From: Castellaniella sp049650445
Lineage (GTDB): Bacteria > Pseudomonadota > Gammaproteobacteria > Burkholderiales > Burkholderiaceae_B
Assembly (NCBI RefSeq): GCF_049650445.1
Contig: NZ_JBASAD010000024.1
Location: 1 to 64,000 of the forward strand
Length of the DNA stretch: 64,000 nt
Direction of reading: 5' to 3'
Both the position numbers and the translations under genes were made by a program. How positions within the stretch are numbered: position 1 is the first letter of the stretch; every line of letters starts with the position of its first letter. The notes under the pieces were generated by a model, which was not told the DNA's origin, made no database searches, and saw nothing but the letters and a program-made list of their open reading frames with translations. This document shows, in pieces, positions 16,500 through 25,245 of this stretch.

Positions 16500-16637
16500 G
16501 ATATTGTGTCCTCGCTGGTTTTAATGGGCTGGCCGAGGCTGGAGGCCTCTGAACAAGTCACCCGGCGGCTGCATGCTTCGAGTGGATTTTCAGGGTCTTC
16601 CCAGGCCGATTTTTTGATTGTCGCTGATTTACGATGA

Positions 16638-16661
16638 AAATTCAAACAATCGTTTGAATTT
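16638..16661. promoter_or_regulatory. Perfect palindrome, candidate TetR-family (FadP/PsrA-like) operator
   Basis: AAATTCAAAC-AATC-GTTTGAATTT is a perfect 10-base inverted repeat with a 4-base centre, in the divergent region between the fadB-like operon and the RAYT-like gene. It contains CAAAC-N4-GTTTG, which fits the PsrA consensus (G/C)AAAC-N2-4-GTTT(G/C) used by TetR-family regulators of fatty-acid degradation. The site and symmetry are seen directly; the regulator is inferred and is not encoded in this window. Confidence 0.7.
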
Positions 16662-16687
16662 AAAGATGCTCCTGTGTTCCCCACATC

Positions 16688-17422
16688 ATGGCCCGATTGC
16701 CTCGCCTCTACGCCCCGCGCGTCCCCCAACTGGTCCAGGCGCGCTTCGCACGCCCGCTGGCACCGGCCGACGCCCCTGCTCCCGCGGCGGCGCTGGATCG
16801 GATCGGCGGCTGGCTGACAGAGGAAATCGGACGTGCGGCGATGACCACGCCAAATGCAGGATCGGCAGCCGCCGCCGGCACCGTGGCCTTGCATGCCTGG
16901 ATCGTCCTGCCGGACCGGATCACGTTGCTGGCCACCCCGGGCGATGAAACCGCGCTGTCGCATCTGATGCAGGCGCTGGGGCGGCGCATGGGTTCAGGCC
17001 TGGTGCGCGCGCGGGTGTACGCGGGGCGCTACCGCAACGCCCTGCTGGAACCGGGACGCTGGATACTGCCGGCCATGATCTGGCTGGAATCGCTGCCCGT
17101 CTCGACCGGCCAGGTCGGCACGGCGACGCAATGGCCCTGGTCGTCCGCAGCAGAACATGCGGGGCTGGGCGGGACAGGCCCGCGTCCGGCGCTGACGGAC
17201 CACCCCGACTACTGGCGCGAGGGCGACACGCCCTTCGCCCGCCAGGCCGCCTGGCGCAGCCGCCTGGCCGCCGGCCTGGGCGAATCGCAGCGCCTGCCGA
17301 TCGAAGCCGCGCTCTCGGGACAATGGGCGCTGGGGGAAAGGATCTTCCTGACGCACCTGGGACGCCTGGCGTCCCGGCGGGTCAGCCCGGCGCCGCGAGG
17401 GCGGCCGAGAAAGGCGGTTTAG
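16688..17422 (+). CDS. Degenerate REP-associated tyrosine transposase-like protein
   Basis: Protein of 244 residues whose skeleton follows the Y1/RAYT transposases: MARLPRLYAPRVPQLVQARF at the N-terminus, a hydrophobic strand AWIVLPDRITLLATP where active enzymes have a His-x-His metal motif followed by LL, a helix GRWILPAMIWLESLPVSTG where they have the catalytic Tyr in a YIELNPVRAG-like motif, then WPWSSAAEHAG and a basic tail RGRPRK. Both catalytic elements appear lost (His-His replaced by D-R-I, Tyr by W), while the reading frame stays open at full length. It is more likely a domesticated nucleic-acid binding protein than a recent pseudogene. It is divergent from the fadB-like gene. Confidence 0.65.
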   Translation: MARLPRLYAPRVPQLVQARFARPLAPADAPAPAAALDRIGGWLTEEIGRAAMTTPNAGSAAAAGTVALHAWIVLPDRITLLATPGDETALSHLMQALGRRMGSGLVRARVYAGRYRNALLEPGRWILPAMIWLESLPVSTGQVGTATQWPWSSAAEHAGLGGTGPRPALTDHPDYWREGDTPFARQAAWRSRLAAGLGESQRLPIEAALSGQWALGERIFLTHLGRLASRRVSPAPRGRPRKAV

Positions 17423-17448
17423 GCGCGCAATCCCCGGCGGCGAATCGA

Positions 17449-19737
17449 TCAGAACGAGCTGGTCACTTCCATGAAGAAGGTGCGGCCGGGCTGGTTGTAG
17501 GTGTAGGCGCCGGCACCGTAGATGTAATTGGCGTTGTCCATGTTGACGCCGATCGCATTGCCCCGGCGGAAGATGCGCTTGTCGAACACATTGTCCACGC
17601 CCGCCGTGACGCGCAAGTGCTTGTTGACCTTGTATTGCGTGCTCAGGCCGAAGATCGCGTAGGGCGGGATCTTGTCGGTGGCGCTGCCGGTCAGCGGCTG
17701 GCCGTAATAGTCGTATTTCGGCCCTTCCTGTTCGCCATAGACCGTGGCCTTGGCGCGCAGGGACCAGGCCGGCGTCACGGACCAGTCCAGCGTGCTGTTG
17801 ACCGTGTATTCGGGAATGGTGGACAGGTGCTCGCCCGTGTCCTTGTTCTTCGACTCGATCATGTAGGTGAAGTTGGTGGACCACAGCCAATCCTGGGCGA
17901 AAGGCCAGGTCAGATTGCCCTCGATCCCTTGCACGACGGCGCGTGGGATGTTTTCCCACTGGAAGACATTCTGCTTGAACTTGGTGCTGCCGACGAAGGA
18001 ATCGATGGGGCTGCGTCCTGCCTCGATCTTGTCGCGATAGTCATTGTGGAAATAGGTCAGGCTGGCCCCCACACCTTCCGGGCTGCGGAATTCGATCCCC
18101 AGTTCCTTGTTGATGCTGGTTTCCGCTTTCAGATCCGAATTCCCCAGCAGGAAGCAGCCATCCGTGCCGCCCGGCGGGTTGCCCCAGCAGCCATTGCCCG
18201 CGCTGTACAACAGATAGCCGGAATTGCTCTGGTACAGATTGGGCGCCTTGTAGGCCCGCGCGATGCCGGCCTTGACCGTCCATTGCTCATTGACCATATA
18301 GGCCAGGTTCAGCGACGGACTCCAGTTGTTGCCCTGGAGGCTATGGTGGTCAAAGCGCAGGCCCGGGGTCACGGTCCAGTGATCGCCGATGTACAGATTG
18401 TCCTCGGCAAACACGGAATAGATGTTGGCATGCGCCTTGGGGCTGTAGGCAAAAGGCACCTTGGGCATCTTGGCGTTCGGGCTGTTGCGCGCAGACAGAT
18501 CGGAGGAATAGTCCTCCAGATCCTGGCGCACCCATTCCAGGCCGAACGTCCCCATCTGATCGATGCCGCCCCAGTTCAAACGCCGGCTCAGTTCGGTGTG
18601 GGCCGTCAGCGTGCGTAAATTGATGTCGCCATAGCCGCCATCGGCAACCTTGGGGTTGGTCGGGTCGTTGAACGCGCCCTCGGTGCCCCCGGCCAGACCT
18701 TCCAGCAGCCGGGTGTTGCGCGTCTGCTCGTACTGCAGGTAGCTCAAGGTATGCGTGTCGGCGTTCCAGTCGCCGTTATGGGTGATGGAATACGCCTGCC
18801 GGTAGACGCGGTTGGTCTCGCCGCCCAGCTCACGCTTCACCATATCGTTGGTATTGGTGTTCTGCGTATCGCCGACATAGATGTTGCCCTGGCGCCCATA
18901 GCCGGCCTCGAAATCGATCTTGTGACCGGCGGCGGGTTTCCAGCTCAGCACGCCGTTGATGTCGCGGTTCTTGAAACCTTCGCGACCGGCGGGAAAAGTG
19001 CCCTTGTTGCTGCCGCCACGCGCCGATTCATGGCCCTGATTGATGTCGGACGCATCCCCCTGGAAGTTCGCCGCGCTGCCGGACAGGCGGAAATCCAGAC
19101 TGTCGGAAATCGGGCCGGCCAGGCTGAAGGTCGTGCGGCTGGTCGAGCCCTCGTCGCTGTGCTCGGGCAGATTGCCATAGACAGTCACGGAGCCGGTCAG
19201 CGTGTCCGAGGCGGGCTTGGTGATGATGTTCACCACGCCGCCGGCCGCGCCGTTGCCATAGCGGGCGGCGGCGGGACCGCGCAGGACCTCGATGCGTTCG
19301 ATCTGTTCGGGAGGAACCCAATTGGTGTCGCCGCGCGTGTCGCGTTCGCCGCGCCAGCCGAAGCGCACCGCACCGCGTGAGGACACGGGCTTGCCGTCGA
19401 TCAGGATCAAGGTGTTTTCCGGACCCATGCCGCGGATGTCGATCTGACGGTTGTTGCCACGCTGGCCGCTGGAGGAATTGCCGGTCAGATTCACACCCGG
19501 CATGGTGCGGATGATCTCCGACACATCGGTGGCAGGCGGGGATTTCCGGATGTCCTCGGCCGTGATGGTGGACGCGCCCGGGGTCTGTTTCAATTCCTGT
19601 TCGGCCTTGACGACGACACGGTCGAGCTGGGCCACGCCATCGGACGATTGCGCGCCTGCGGGAGCGGCGGCCAGGCCCAGGGCGATGAGGAGGCCAAGCG
19701 GCGGCAGGGCACGGCCCTGGGTGCTGGAAACGGACAT
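17449..19737 (-). CDS. fepA: TonB-dependent catecholate siderophore receptor, FepA/BfeA/PfeA type
   Basis: Outer-membrane receptor of 762 residues for ferric enterobactin-like catecholates. A signal peptide of about 29 residues ends in AGA-Q, and the TonB box region DRVVVKAEQELKQTPG follows. The plug domain carries the FepA hallmarks RTMPGVNLTGNSSSGQRGNN, RQIDIRGMGPENTLILIDGK, RGERDTRGDTNWVPPEQIER and VLRGPAAARYGNGAAGGVVN. The barrel follows, and the chain ends with the aromatic residue in MEVTSSF. These motifs are nearly those of E. coli FepA and Bordetella BfeA. A Fur-box-like site lies upstream at 19772-19793. It heads away from the rest of the iron island and supplies the receptor for the locally made siderophore. 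Confidence 0.93.
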   Translation of the reverse strand: MSVSSTQGRALPPLGLLIALGLAAAPAGAQSSDGVAQLDRVVVKAEQELKQTPGASTITAEDIRKSPPATDVSEIIRTMPGVNLTGNSSSGQRGNNRQIDIRGMGPENTLILIDGKPVSSRGAVRFGWRGERDTRGDTNWVPPEQIERIEVLRGPAAARYGNGAAGGVVNIITKPASDTLTGSVTVYGNLPEHSDEGSTSRTTFSLAGPISDSLDFRLSGSAANFQGDASDINQGHESARGGSNKGTFPAGREGFKNRDINGVLSWKPAAGHKIDFEAGYGRQGNIYVGDTQNTNTNDMVKRELGGETNRVYRQAYSITHNGDWNADTHTLSYLQYEQTRNTRLLEGLAGGTEGAFNDPTNPKVADGGYGDINLRTLTAHTELSRRLNWGGIDQMGTFGLEWVRQDLEDYSSDLSARNSPNAKMPKVPFAYSPKAHANIYSVFAEDNLYIGDHWTVTPGLRFDHHSLQGNNWSPSLNLAYMVNEQWTVKAGIARAYKAPNLYQSNSGYLLYSAGNGCWGNPPGGTDGCFLLGNSDLKAETSINKELGIEFRSPEGVGASLTYFHNDYRDKIEAGRSPIDSFVGSTKFKQNVFQWENIPRAVVQGIEGNLTWPFAQDWLWSTNFTYMIESKNKDTGEHLSTIPEYTVNSTLDWSVTPAWSLRAKATVYGEQEGPKYDYYGQPLTGSATDKIPPYAIFGLSTQYKVNKHLRVTAGVDNVFDKRIFRRGNAIGVNMDNANYIYGAGAYTYNQPGRTFFMEVTSSF

Positions 19738-19771
19738 TGGGATTCCTTCGATTGCTGCGCTGTGTCAAAAA

Positions 19772-19793
19772 TAAGATGAGAATATAAACGATA
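19772..19793 (-). promoter_or_regulatory. Fur-box-like site before fepA
   Basis: TAAGATGAGAATATAAACG (19772-19790) carries the GATGAGAAT core seen in many Fur boxes and lies 35 bases upstream of the fepA ATG in an AT-rich stretch. By hand it matches the 19-base consensus at about half the positions, so support comes mostly from location. The remaining gap up to 19927 shows nothing else recognised. Confidence 0.4.
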
Positions 19794-19927
19794 ACCGTTC
19801 CTATTTACAATTTTAATCTTTCCTCACTTTGATCCTGCGCAACGGCAGGCCGCCCTATCCGCCCGACAGCGCGGCCACCGGATCGAGCCGGGCCGCCATG
19901 CGGATGCCGCTGCGACCGCTCCGCCGC

Positions 19928-21067
19928 TCATCCGCGCAGGTCGATACGCACGACGCTTTCCATGCCGTCGGCCCGGTAGGCAGGGTGCTTGTCGTCGTGC
20001 GGCCCCTTGATCGTGGCGTACAGGATCTGGCCGTCCGCCGACAGCGCCAGGCTGTTCGGATGAGCCGGCAGATCGTGGCGGGCCTTGACGGCGTAGGTCG
20101 CACCGTCGATCACCGTGATCGCGCCCGTACCCATGGGATGCGCGCGCGAAGCGCCCCGGTTGCTCACGTAGATCTCGTCGCGGACCGGGTTGTAAAGGAC
20201 GTCCAGGGCACTATCGCCCACGGGAACGGCCGCCAGGAGGCGGCCCGTCGCCGTGTCGAAAACGACCAGACGGCCGCTGTTGGCGTCGGCGCCGAACAGG
20301 CGCGCGCCCCTGCCGTCCAGCGCGACGTTCACCAGGAAGGGCTCGGCGCCGTCCAGGGCATCGCGACGCAGGACCCTGCCGCTGTCCGGATCGATGACGG
20401 TCACGCCGTAGTCGCCGCCCTGGCCGACGTACAGGCGGTTCGAGGCCGCGTCGTAGGCCGCGCCGGCGGGCCACTTGCGCAGACCGGTCAGCGTATGCAG
20501 GAGGGTGCCGCGCTTCAGGTCCACGATCCAGACTTTTCCCGCAGCGTCGGGATTGGTGACGAACATGCGGTCGCCCGCCTCGTCCAGCACGATCTGCCGG
20601 ACATGCTCGAACCCGCCCTTGGCGGCGGCCTGGCCAAGCTGGTAATTGGCCGCCAGCCCGGCTTGCAGATCAATGGCCTGCACGGCGCCATTCAGGGTAT
20701 TGCCGACGTACAGCGTATCCGTGCGCTTGTCGTAAGCCAGCCCGTAGGGCTTGCGCTCGGTACGGATGACGGCCCTGGTTTCCAGAGTGTCCGGATCCAG
20801 CCGGTAGATCGCGCCGCCTTCGTCGGCCTTGAAGCTCTTGCCCGAAGACGCCACGAACACGTCGCCGCCGGCCACCACCAGCTCATAGAGTCCGGGGGCA
20901 AGGTCGCGGCGCAGCACGGCCTGTCGCGCCGGGGCCTGCGCCTGCGCGCCCGGGATGGTCTGGTCCGCCTGTCTGCCGGGAGCGGCGCACGCGGCCAGCG
21001 CCGCGCACAGGACGAGCATGCCCAGGCGGGCCGGAGCGCGCAGGACGCGCAAGGATCGAGTTTGCAT
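19928..21067 (-). CDS. YncE-like beta-propeller lipoprotein (copy 1)
   Basis: Predicted lipoprotein of 379 residues. The signal peptide MLVLCAALAAC ends in a lipobox with Cys27. The mature part is a run of YVTN-type propeller blades: LAYDKRTDTLYVGNTLNGAV, DEAGDRMFVTNPDAAGKVWI, AASNRLYVGQGGDYGVTVID and RDEIYVSNRG followed by TGAITVIDG. This is the family of E. coli YncE, an iron-regulated protein of unclear function encoded beside the TonB receptor gene yncD. Here too it follows a TonB receptor gene, by 42 bases, in the same direction. AAGGA upstream fixes the start at 21067. A role in handling the imported siderophore, or in receptor assembly, is inference. Confidence 0.82.
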   Translation of the reverse strand: MQTRSLRVLRAPARLGMLVLCAALAACAAPGRQADQTIPGAQAQAPARQAVLRRDLAPGLYELVVAGGDVFVASSGKSFKADEGGAIYRLDPDTLETRAVIRTERKPYGLAYDKRTDTLYVGNTLNGAVQAIDLQAGLAANYQLGQAAAKGGFEHVRQIVLDEAGDRMFVTNPDAAGKVWIVDLKRGTLLHTLTGLRKWPAGAAYDAASNRLYVGQGGDYGVTVIDPDSGRVLRRDALDGAEPFLVNVALDGRGARLFGADANSGRLVVFDTATGRLLAAVPVGDSALDVLYNPVRDEIYVSNRGASRAHPMGTGAITVIDGATYAVKARHDLPAHPNSLALSADGQILYATIKGPHDDKHPAYRADGMESVVRIDLRG

Positions 21068-21109
21068 GATGCGGATTCCTTTCATGAAGCAGGTGAGCGG
21101 TCGGAGACC

Positions 21110-23557
21110 TCAGAAACGCATGTCCAGGCCGAGCCGGAACGAGCGCGGCGCGCCGTAGTAGGTCGAGCCCGGATCGGGGTGGTAGTACTTGTCGAACACG
21201 TTGTAGACATTCAGTCGAGCCGAGACGTCGCGGCTGATCTGGTAGCGCGCCATCAGGTCCACCACGGCGTAGGCATCCTGTTCGATGATGCGCTCGTTGC
21301 CCTTGGGGTCCTTCAGCTTGGTGTAGGCGCGGCTCTGCCAGCGCACGCCGCCGCCCACCGTCAGGCCGTGGCCGATGCCGGGCCAGCGGTAGGTGGTGAA
21401 CAGCTTGGCGGTGTTCTGCGGCACGTTCGTGTTCAGCGTGACGCGATCGCGATCCTGCGCCAGGGCGCGGGTGAAGCTGGCGGACACCTGCCAGTTCGGC
21501 AGCACTTCGCCTGCCGCTTCCAGGTCGATGCCCCGGGTGGTGGTGCCGGAAACGGCCTCGTACGCCTGGCTGCCGTCCGGTGCCTTGACGCCGGGAATCG
21601 CGACGGCGAAATTGTCCTGCTGCACGCGGAACAAGGCCGCCGACACGTTCAGCCCGCCGTCCAACAGTTCGCCCTTGGTGCCGACCTCGTAGCTGCGGCC
21701 CAGCAGGGGATCCAGGTAGTTGCCGCCGGAGTCCTGGCTGTTCTGCGGCTTGAAGATGTCCGTGTAGCTGGCGTAGACGGACCATTCGTCGCTCAGATCG
21801 TAGACGATGCCGGCGTAGGGGGTGAATTTGTCGGACTCGTGGCGGTCCAGGTGGCTCGCCTTTCCGTTGTAGGAGTACGTGTCCTTGATGTTTTCCCAAC
21901 TGGTGACGCGTCCGCCGATGATCAGCGACAGGCGGTCGGTGGGCTTGAAGCGCGCGGTGGCGTAGGCGCTGGTCAGGTTCTCGCGGTTGACGATATCGCC
22001 AGTGGCCGGGTTGACGGGCGCATCCGGTGTCCGGCCGTTCCAGGTGTAGAGATTGTCGATGTCCGCCGACCAGCCCGGCAGGGTCCTGAACCAGAGGCCG
22101 TACGGCGAGGTCTCGTCACGCGTGCGAGACACGGTGGCGCCGACCACCAGATCATGTTTCCGGCCCAGCAGGGTGAAGGGACCCGTGGCATACACGTCCA
22201 GGGAGTTCTGCACCGGCTTGCCGGCCCAGCGGCCCGCCCACAGATTCACGCCTGCGCCAGTGGCGCGGTCAGGGTATCCCCCCAGGGCATAGCCCAGCAC
22301 CTCGTCATAGCGGTAGACACTGTGCTCCAGTGTGCCCTTGACCTTCCAGTCGTTATCGAAGCGATGCTCCAGCGAGGCGAACCAGGTCTGGTTGTGACGC
22401 CGCGAATAGGCCCAGTCGGCGGCGGCGGATTTGGAACGGTCCCAGTCCGTGCGCCCGCCGTCCGCATAGAACATCGGCAGGCCGCCGCGCGAATGGCCGG
22501 TGGCGTCCTGGTTCTGGAACAGGAAGCCCAGGGTGGCCAGGGTATCGGTGCCCAGATCGGCCTCGACGATACCGTACAGGGTCTTGCCGCGCTCCTGCAG
22601 GCGTTCCAGGTACGAGCCGTTCTTCTGCCAGGCGGCGACCAGCCGGCCGCGCACGGTGCCCGCTTCATTCAGGGGCGAGGACAGATCCACCTCGGTCCTG
22701 TACAGGTCCCAGGACCCGGTCTCGACACTGGCACGCGCCTGGAATTCGCGCGTGGGGCGCTTGCGGATCAGGTTGATCGTCGCGCCGGGCGCGCCCACGC
22801 CGCTCATCAAGCCGTTGGCGCCCCGGATCACCTCGACCCGATCGTAGGGCGCCATGTCGGCGGTCTGGAAGATGCCCTTGTAGTTGCTGTAGACCTGGTT
22901 GACCCCGTCGACCTGATAGTTCTCCACCTGGAAGCCGCGCGCATAGATCGGGCTGGTGTCCGACCCCCGATTGCCTGAGGTGTTCATCACCAGGCCCGGC
23001 GTGTTGTCCACCACGTCGGCCAGTTGCGTCAAACCCTGATCGTCCATGCGCTGGCGCGTGATGACGCTGACCGATTGCGGCGTCTCGCGCACCGACAGGT
23101 TCAGGCGCGTGGAGGTGTTGCTGGCCTGTGCGGCGTAGGATCCTGTGCCTTCCGTGGTCGGGTCCAGCGCACCGCGCACGACGACTGGCTGCAACACCTG
23201 GGCGTCGCCGCCCGCGTCCTCGCCCCGGCGCACGACCGCATAGCGGTTCGGTCCAGTCATCCGGGCCTCCAGCCCGGAGCCCTGCAGCAACCGGTCCAGG
23301 GCCTGCGGCGCGGAGTAGCTCCCCCGCAGGGCCGGCGCCCGGCGCCCCTCGGCCAGCGCAGTCGGAAAGATCACCTGCAGTCCGGTGCGCGCAGCCAGCG
23401 CATTCAGGGCCTGATCCAGCGGTTGGGCAGGCAGATCCAGCGCCATCACGGCCGTCTGGGCGCAGACAGTGGCCTGGCCGCAGGCCAGGCCGCCCGCCGC
23501 CAAGGCCACGGACAGCGCCGCCACGGCACCGCGCCGGGATCTCCTGGAATTCACCAT
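21110..23557 (-). CDS. TonB-dependent siderophore receptor with STN signalling domain
   Basis: Outer-membrane transducer of 815 residues. After a signal peptide comes an STN domain (about residues 45-105: LPAQPLDQALNALAARTG, then ALDRLLQGSGLEARM), which contacts a FecR-type anti-sigma factor. The plug follows (SVRETPQSVSVITRQRM, DVVDNTPGLVMNTSGNRG, YDRVEVIRGANGLMSGVGAP, GATINLIRKRPT), then the barrel ending in RLGLDMRF. The style is that of FpvA/FoxA/FhuE hydroxamate or mixed-ligand receptors rather than FepA. AGGAG upstream sets the start at 23557. The fecI/fecR pair just upstream is the natural signalling partner. The ligand is unknown and may be a xenosiderophore. Confidence 0.9.
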   Translation of the reverse strand: MVNSRRSRRGAVAALSVALAAGGLACGQATVCAQTAVMALDLPAQPLDQALNALAARTGLQVIFPTALAEGRRAPALRGSYSAPQALDRLLQGSGLEARMTGPNRYAVVRRGEDAGGDAQVLQPVVVRGALDPTTEGTGSYAAQASNTSTRLNLSVRETPQSVSVITRQRMDDQGLTQLADVVDNTPGLVMNTSGNRGSDTSPIYARGFQVENYQVDGVNQVYSNYKGIFQTADMAPYDRVEVIRGANGLMSGVGAPGATINLIRKRPTREFQARASVETGSWDLYRTEVDLSSPLNEAGTVRGRLVAAWQKNGSYLERLQERGKTLYGIVEADLGTDTLATLGFLFQNQDATGHSRGGLPMFYADGGRTDWDRSKSAAADWAYSRRHNQTWFASLEHRFDNDWKVKGTLEHSVYRYDEVLGYALGGYPDRATGAGVNLWAGRWAGKPVQNSLDVYATGPFTLLGRKHDLVVGATVSRTRDETSPYGLWFRTLPGWSADIDNLYTWNGRTPDAPVNPATGDIVNRENLTSAYATARFKPTDRLSLIIGGRVTSWENIKDTYSYNGKASHLDRHESDKFTPYAGIVYDLSDEWSVYASYTDIFKPQNSQDSGGNYLDPLLGRSYEVGTKGELLDGGLNVSAALFRVQQDNFAVAIPGVKAPDGSQAYEAVSGTTTRGIDLEAAGEVLPNWQVSASFTRALAQDRDRVTLNTNVPQNTAKLFTTYRWPGIGHGLTVGGGVRWQSRAYTKLKDPKGNERIIEQDAYAVVDLMARYQISRDVSARLNVYNVFDKYYHPDPGSTYYGAPRSFRLGLDMRF

Positions 23558-23576
23558 CGTCTTCGCTCCTGTTATC

Positions 23577-23598
23577 AATAATGAGATTGAGAATTGAT
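23577..23598 (-). promoter_or_regulatory. Fur-box-like site before the STN receptor gene
   Basis: AATAATGAGATTGAGAATT (23577-23595) matches the 19-base Fur consensus at about 12 positions by hand and overlaps a second TGAGAATTGAT core. It is 20 bases upstream of the receptor ATG, in the AT-rich gap behind fecR. A FecI-dependent promoter would also be expected in this gap but was not recognised. Confidence 0.45.
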
Positions 23599-23663
23599 CT
23601 AATCAGAAGCCATGACGATCCGGCGCGACCCGATATGGATGTTGCGTTACTGATTTTTACGTT

Positions 23664-24530
23664 TTACCGGGCAGACACCAGGACGGCACCATCCGGACGG
23701 CGCTCGATCCGCAGAGGCAGGATGGCAGGCAGACTGTCGATGAGCGACTCGACGTCCCGGATGCGGTATTCGCCCGACAGGCGCGGTTCGTCGCCGACAA
23801 ACGGCCGGCCCGCCCATCGGACGGGGGCGGCGCGATAATGGCTCAGTTGCGCCAGTACCTCGGACAAGGACGCGCCGTCGAACCGCAGACGTCCCTCGCG
23901 CCAGGCGGTCTCGCGTTCCAGACCGGCGACGCTGGCGGGCAACGGACGCAGCGTCCCGAGATCCATCGCCTGCCCGGCGCCCAGTTCCGCCCGGCCGTCC
24001 GGATTCGAGACTTGCACCCGGCCCTCCAGCACGGCCACCTGCGCACCGCCGTCATCGCGCCGCACGCGAAAAACCGTGCCGATGTCGCGGATGACCGTGT
24101 CGCCTATGCGCACACGCAACGGCCGCCAGTGCGCGGCCACGTCCAGCACGGCCTGGCCCGCATTCAGGCGCAGATCGCGGGACCGCAGCCGCAGTTGCAT
24201 CGTCAGGGACGAACGGCTGTCGAGCGCGACCACGGTGCCGTCGTGCGCCGTCCAGACGCGGGGAGCGCCCGCCGCGACGACCACGGTGCGTTCCCTCAGC
24301 ACCGGATTCCAGGCCCACAAGCCCGCGCACAGCGCCACGCAGACTGCCGCAACGCCCTGATGCCGCAGCAGCCGCCGCTGGGCCGACTGCGCCTTGGCCT
24401 CGCGCAGGATTTCTTCGCGCGAAGGCAGCCGGGCCCGCAACACGTCCTCGAACGGCATGAACGGATCGGCGGGCGCGGCATCCGCTTGCCGGGACCGCTC
24501 AGGCGCCGAAGACAGCCGCCGGTCCGGCAT
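23664..24530 (-). CDS. fecR: FecR-type anti-sigma/sigma regulator
   Basis: Inner-membrane signal relay of 288 residues. A cytoplasmic N-terminal part (LPSREEILREAKAQSAQRR) is followed by one membrane segment around residues 59-75 (GVAAVCVALCAGLWAW). The periplasmic FecR domain is recognised by VVVAAGAPRVWTAHDGTVVA, LNAGQAVLDVA, IRDIGTVFRVRRDDGG and VAVLEGRVQVSN. The C-terminal part (YRAAPVRWAG, LSGEYRIRDVESLIDSLPAI) is the STN-contacting portion. Its ATG overlaps the fecI stop by one base (TGATG), showing translational coupling. It would transmit the ligand-bound state of the STN receptor encoded downstream to the sigma factor. Confidence 0.9.
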   Translation of the reverse strand: MPDRRLSSAPERSRQADAAPADPFMPFEDVLRARLPSREEILREAKAQSAQRRLLRHQGVAAVCVALCAGLWAWNPVLRERTVVVAAGAPRVWTAHDGTVVALDSRSSLTMQLRLRSRDLRLNAGQAVLDVAAHWRPLRVRIGDTVIRDIGTVFRVRRDDGGAQVAVLEGRVQVSNPDGRAELGAGQAMDLGTLRPLPASVAGLERETAWREGRLRFDGASLSEVLAQLSHYRAAPVRWAGRPFVGDEPRLSGEYRIRDVESLIDSLPAILPLRIERRPDGAVLVSAR

Positions 24531-25039
24531 CAGGGCACCCACTGCTCACGGATGCGCCGGATCGCGTTCGCATAATGCTTGGCGACGGCATTGAGGGACA
24601 GTTCCAGTTCGCCGGCGATCGCCGTCTGAGGCATGTCGTACAGACGGTGCAGAATGAATATCTGACGCGCCCGGTCGGGCAGGTCGAGAATCACGGCGGC
24701 AAGCGCCTCCGTGGCCTGCATGCCGCGCAGGCGGGTGGCGGCGTCCTCATGGACGACCTGGGTCATGTGGCCCGCCAGCGTCTCGGCCAGGCGGGCGCGC
24801 ACGGTATCGCCCCGACGCCTGTCGATCGCGCGGTTGCGCAGCACGCGCCGCAGAAAGGCCAGCGGTTCGCGCACCCCGGCGGGTTCGGGCCGGTCCAACA
24901 GGTCGGCGCAGACCTCGTGCACCACGTCGCGCGCAAGCTCGGGGTCGCCAAAGCGGCGGCCGACATATCCAACCAGATCGTCGTAGTGATAGGTCAGGCT
25001 GGCAACCAGGCCGCCCGTCCTCGGCTCGATGGGTTCCAT
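24530..25039 (-). CDS. fecI: FecI-type ECF sigma factor
   Basis: Iron-starvation ECF sigma factor of 169 residues. Region 2 is visible as YHYDDLVGYVGRRFGDPELA followed by RDVVHEVCADLLDR and LAFLRRVLRNRAIDRRRG. Region 4 appears as ILDLPDRARQIFILHRLYDM, then PQTAIAGELELSLNAVAKHY with a helix-turn-helix ending in RRIREQW. The start at 25039 (MEPIEPRTGG) is preferred over the open frame to 25084, which would run into the Fur-box-like site. With FecR and the STN receptor it forms a complete cell-surface signalling unit. Confidence 0.9.
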   Translation of the reverse strand: MEPIEPRTGGLVASLTYHYDDLVGYVGRRFGDPELARDVVHEVCADLLDRPEPAGVREPLAFLRRVLRNRAIDRRRGDTVRARLAETLAGHMTQVVHEDAATRLRGMQATEALAAVILDLPDRARQIFILHRLYDMPQTAIAGELELSLNAVAKHYANAIRRIREQWVP

Positions 25040-25094
25040 GATGAGGTGCCTACTCCCCGGACGGCCGGCGATGATCCGCCACATTCCAAGGAAT

Positions 25095-25119
25095 GCAAAT
25101 GAGAATTAATATTAATCAA
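25095..25119 (-). promoter_or_regulatory. Fur-box-like site before fecI
   Basis: GCAAATGAGAATTAATATT (25095-25113) matches the 19-base Fur consensus at about 13 positions, and TGAGAATTAATATTAATCA (25100-25118) is a good imperfect palindrome in itself. It lies 56 bases upstream of the fecI ATG in the gap shared with the divergent DUF3597 gene, so it could act on either side. The rest of 25120-25245 shows only a purine-rich AAGGAG before the DUF3597 start. Confidence 0.5.
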
Positions 25120-25245
25120 TGAATATAGCATCAGGCGGTGTCCACCCGAGCGATCACATCAAACAATGTCAACAAACGCTCCGCTGTCACATGAGAATGG
25201 TCAAATACCCTGACATTCATTCATTAAGGCTTCAAGGAGATTGCC

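Noticed and set aside
19829..22978. A 1049-codon open frame on the plus strand opposite the YncE-like and STN receptor genes
   Set aside because: The minus-strand proteins have signal peptides, motifs and ribosome binding sites; the opposite frame has none of these.
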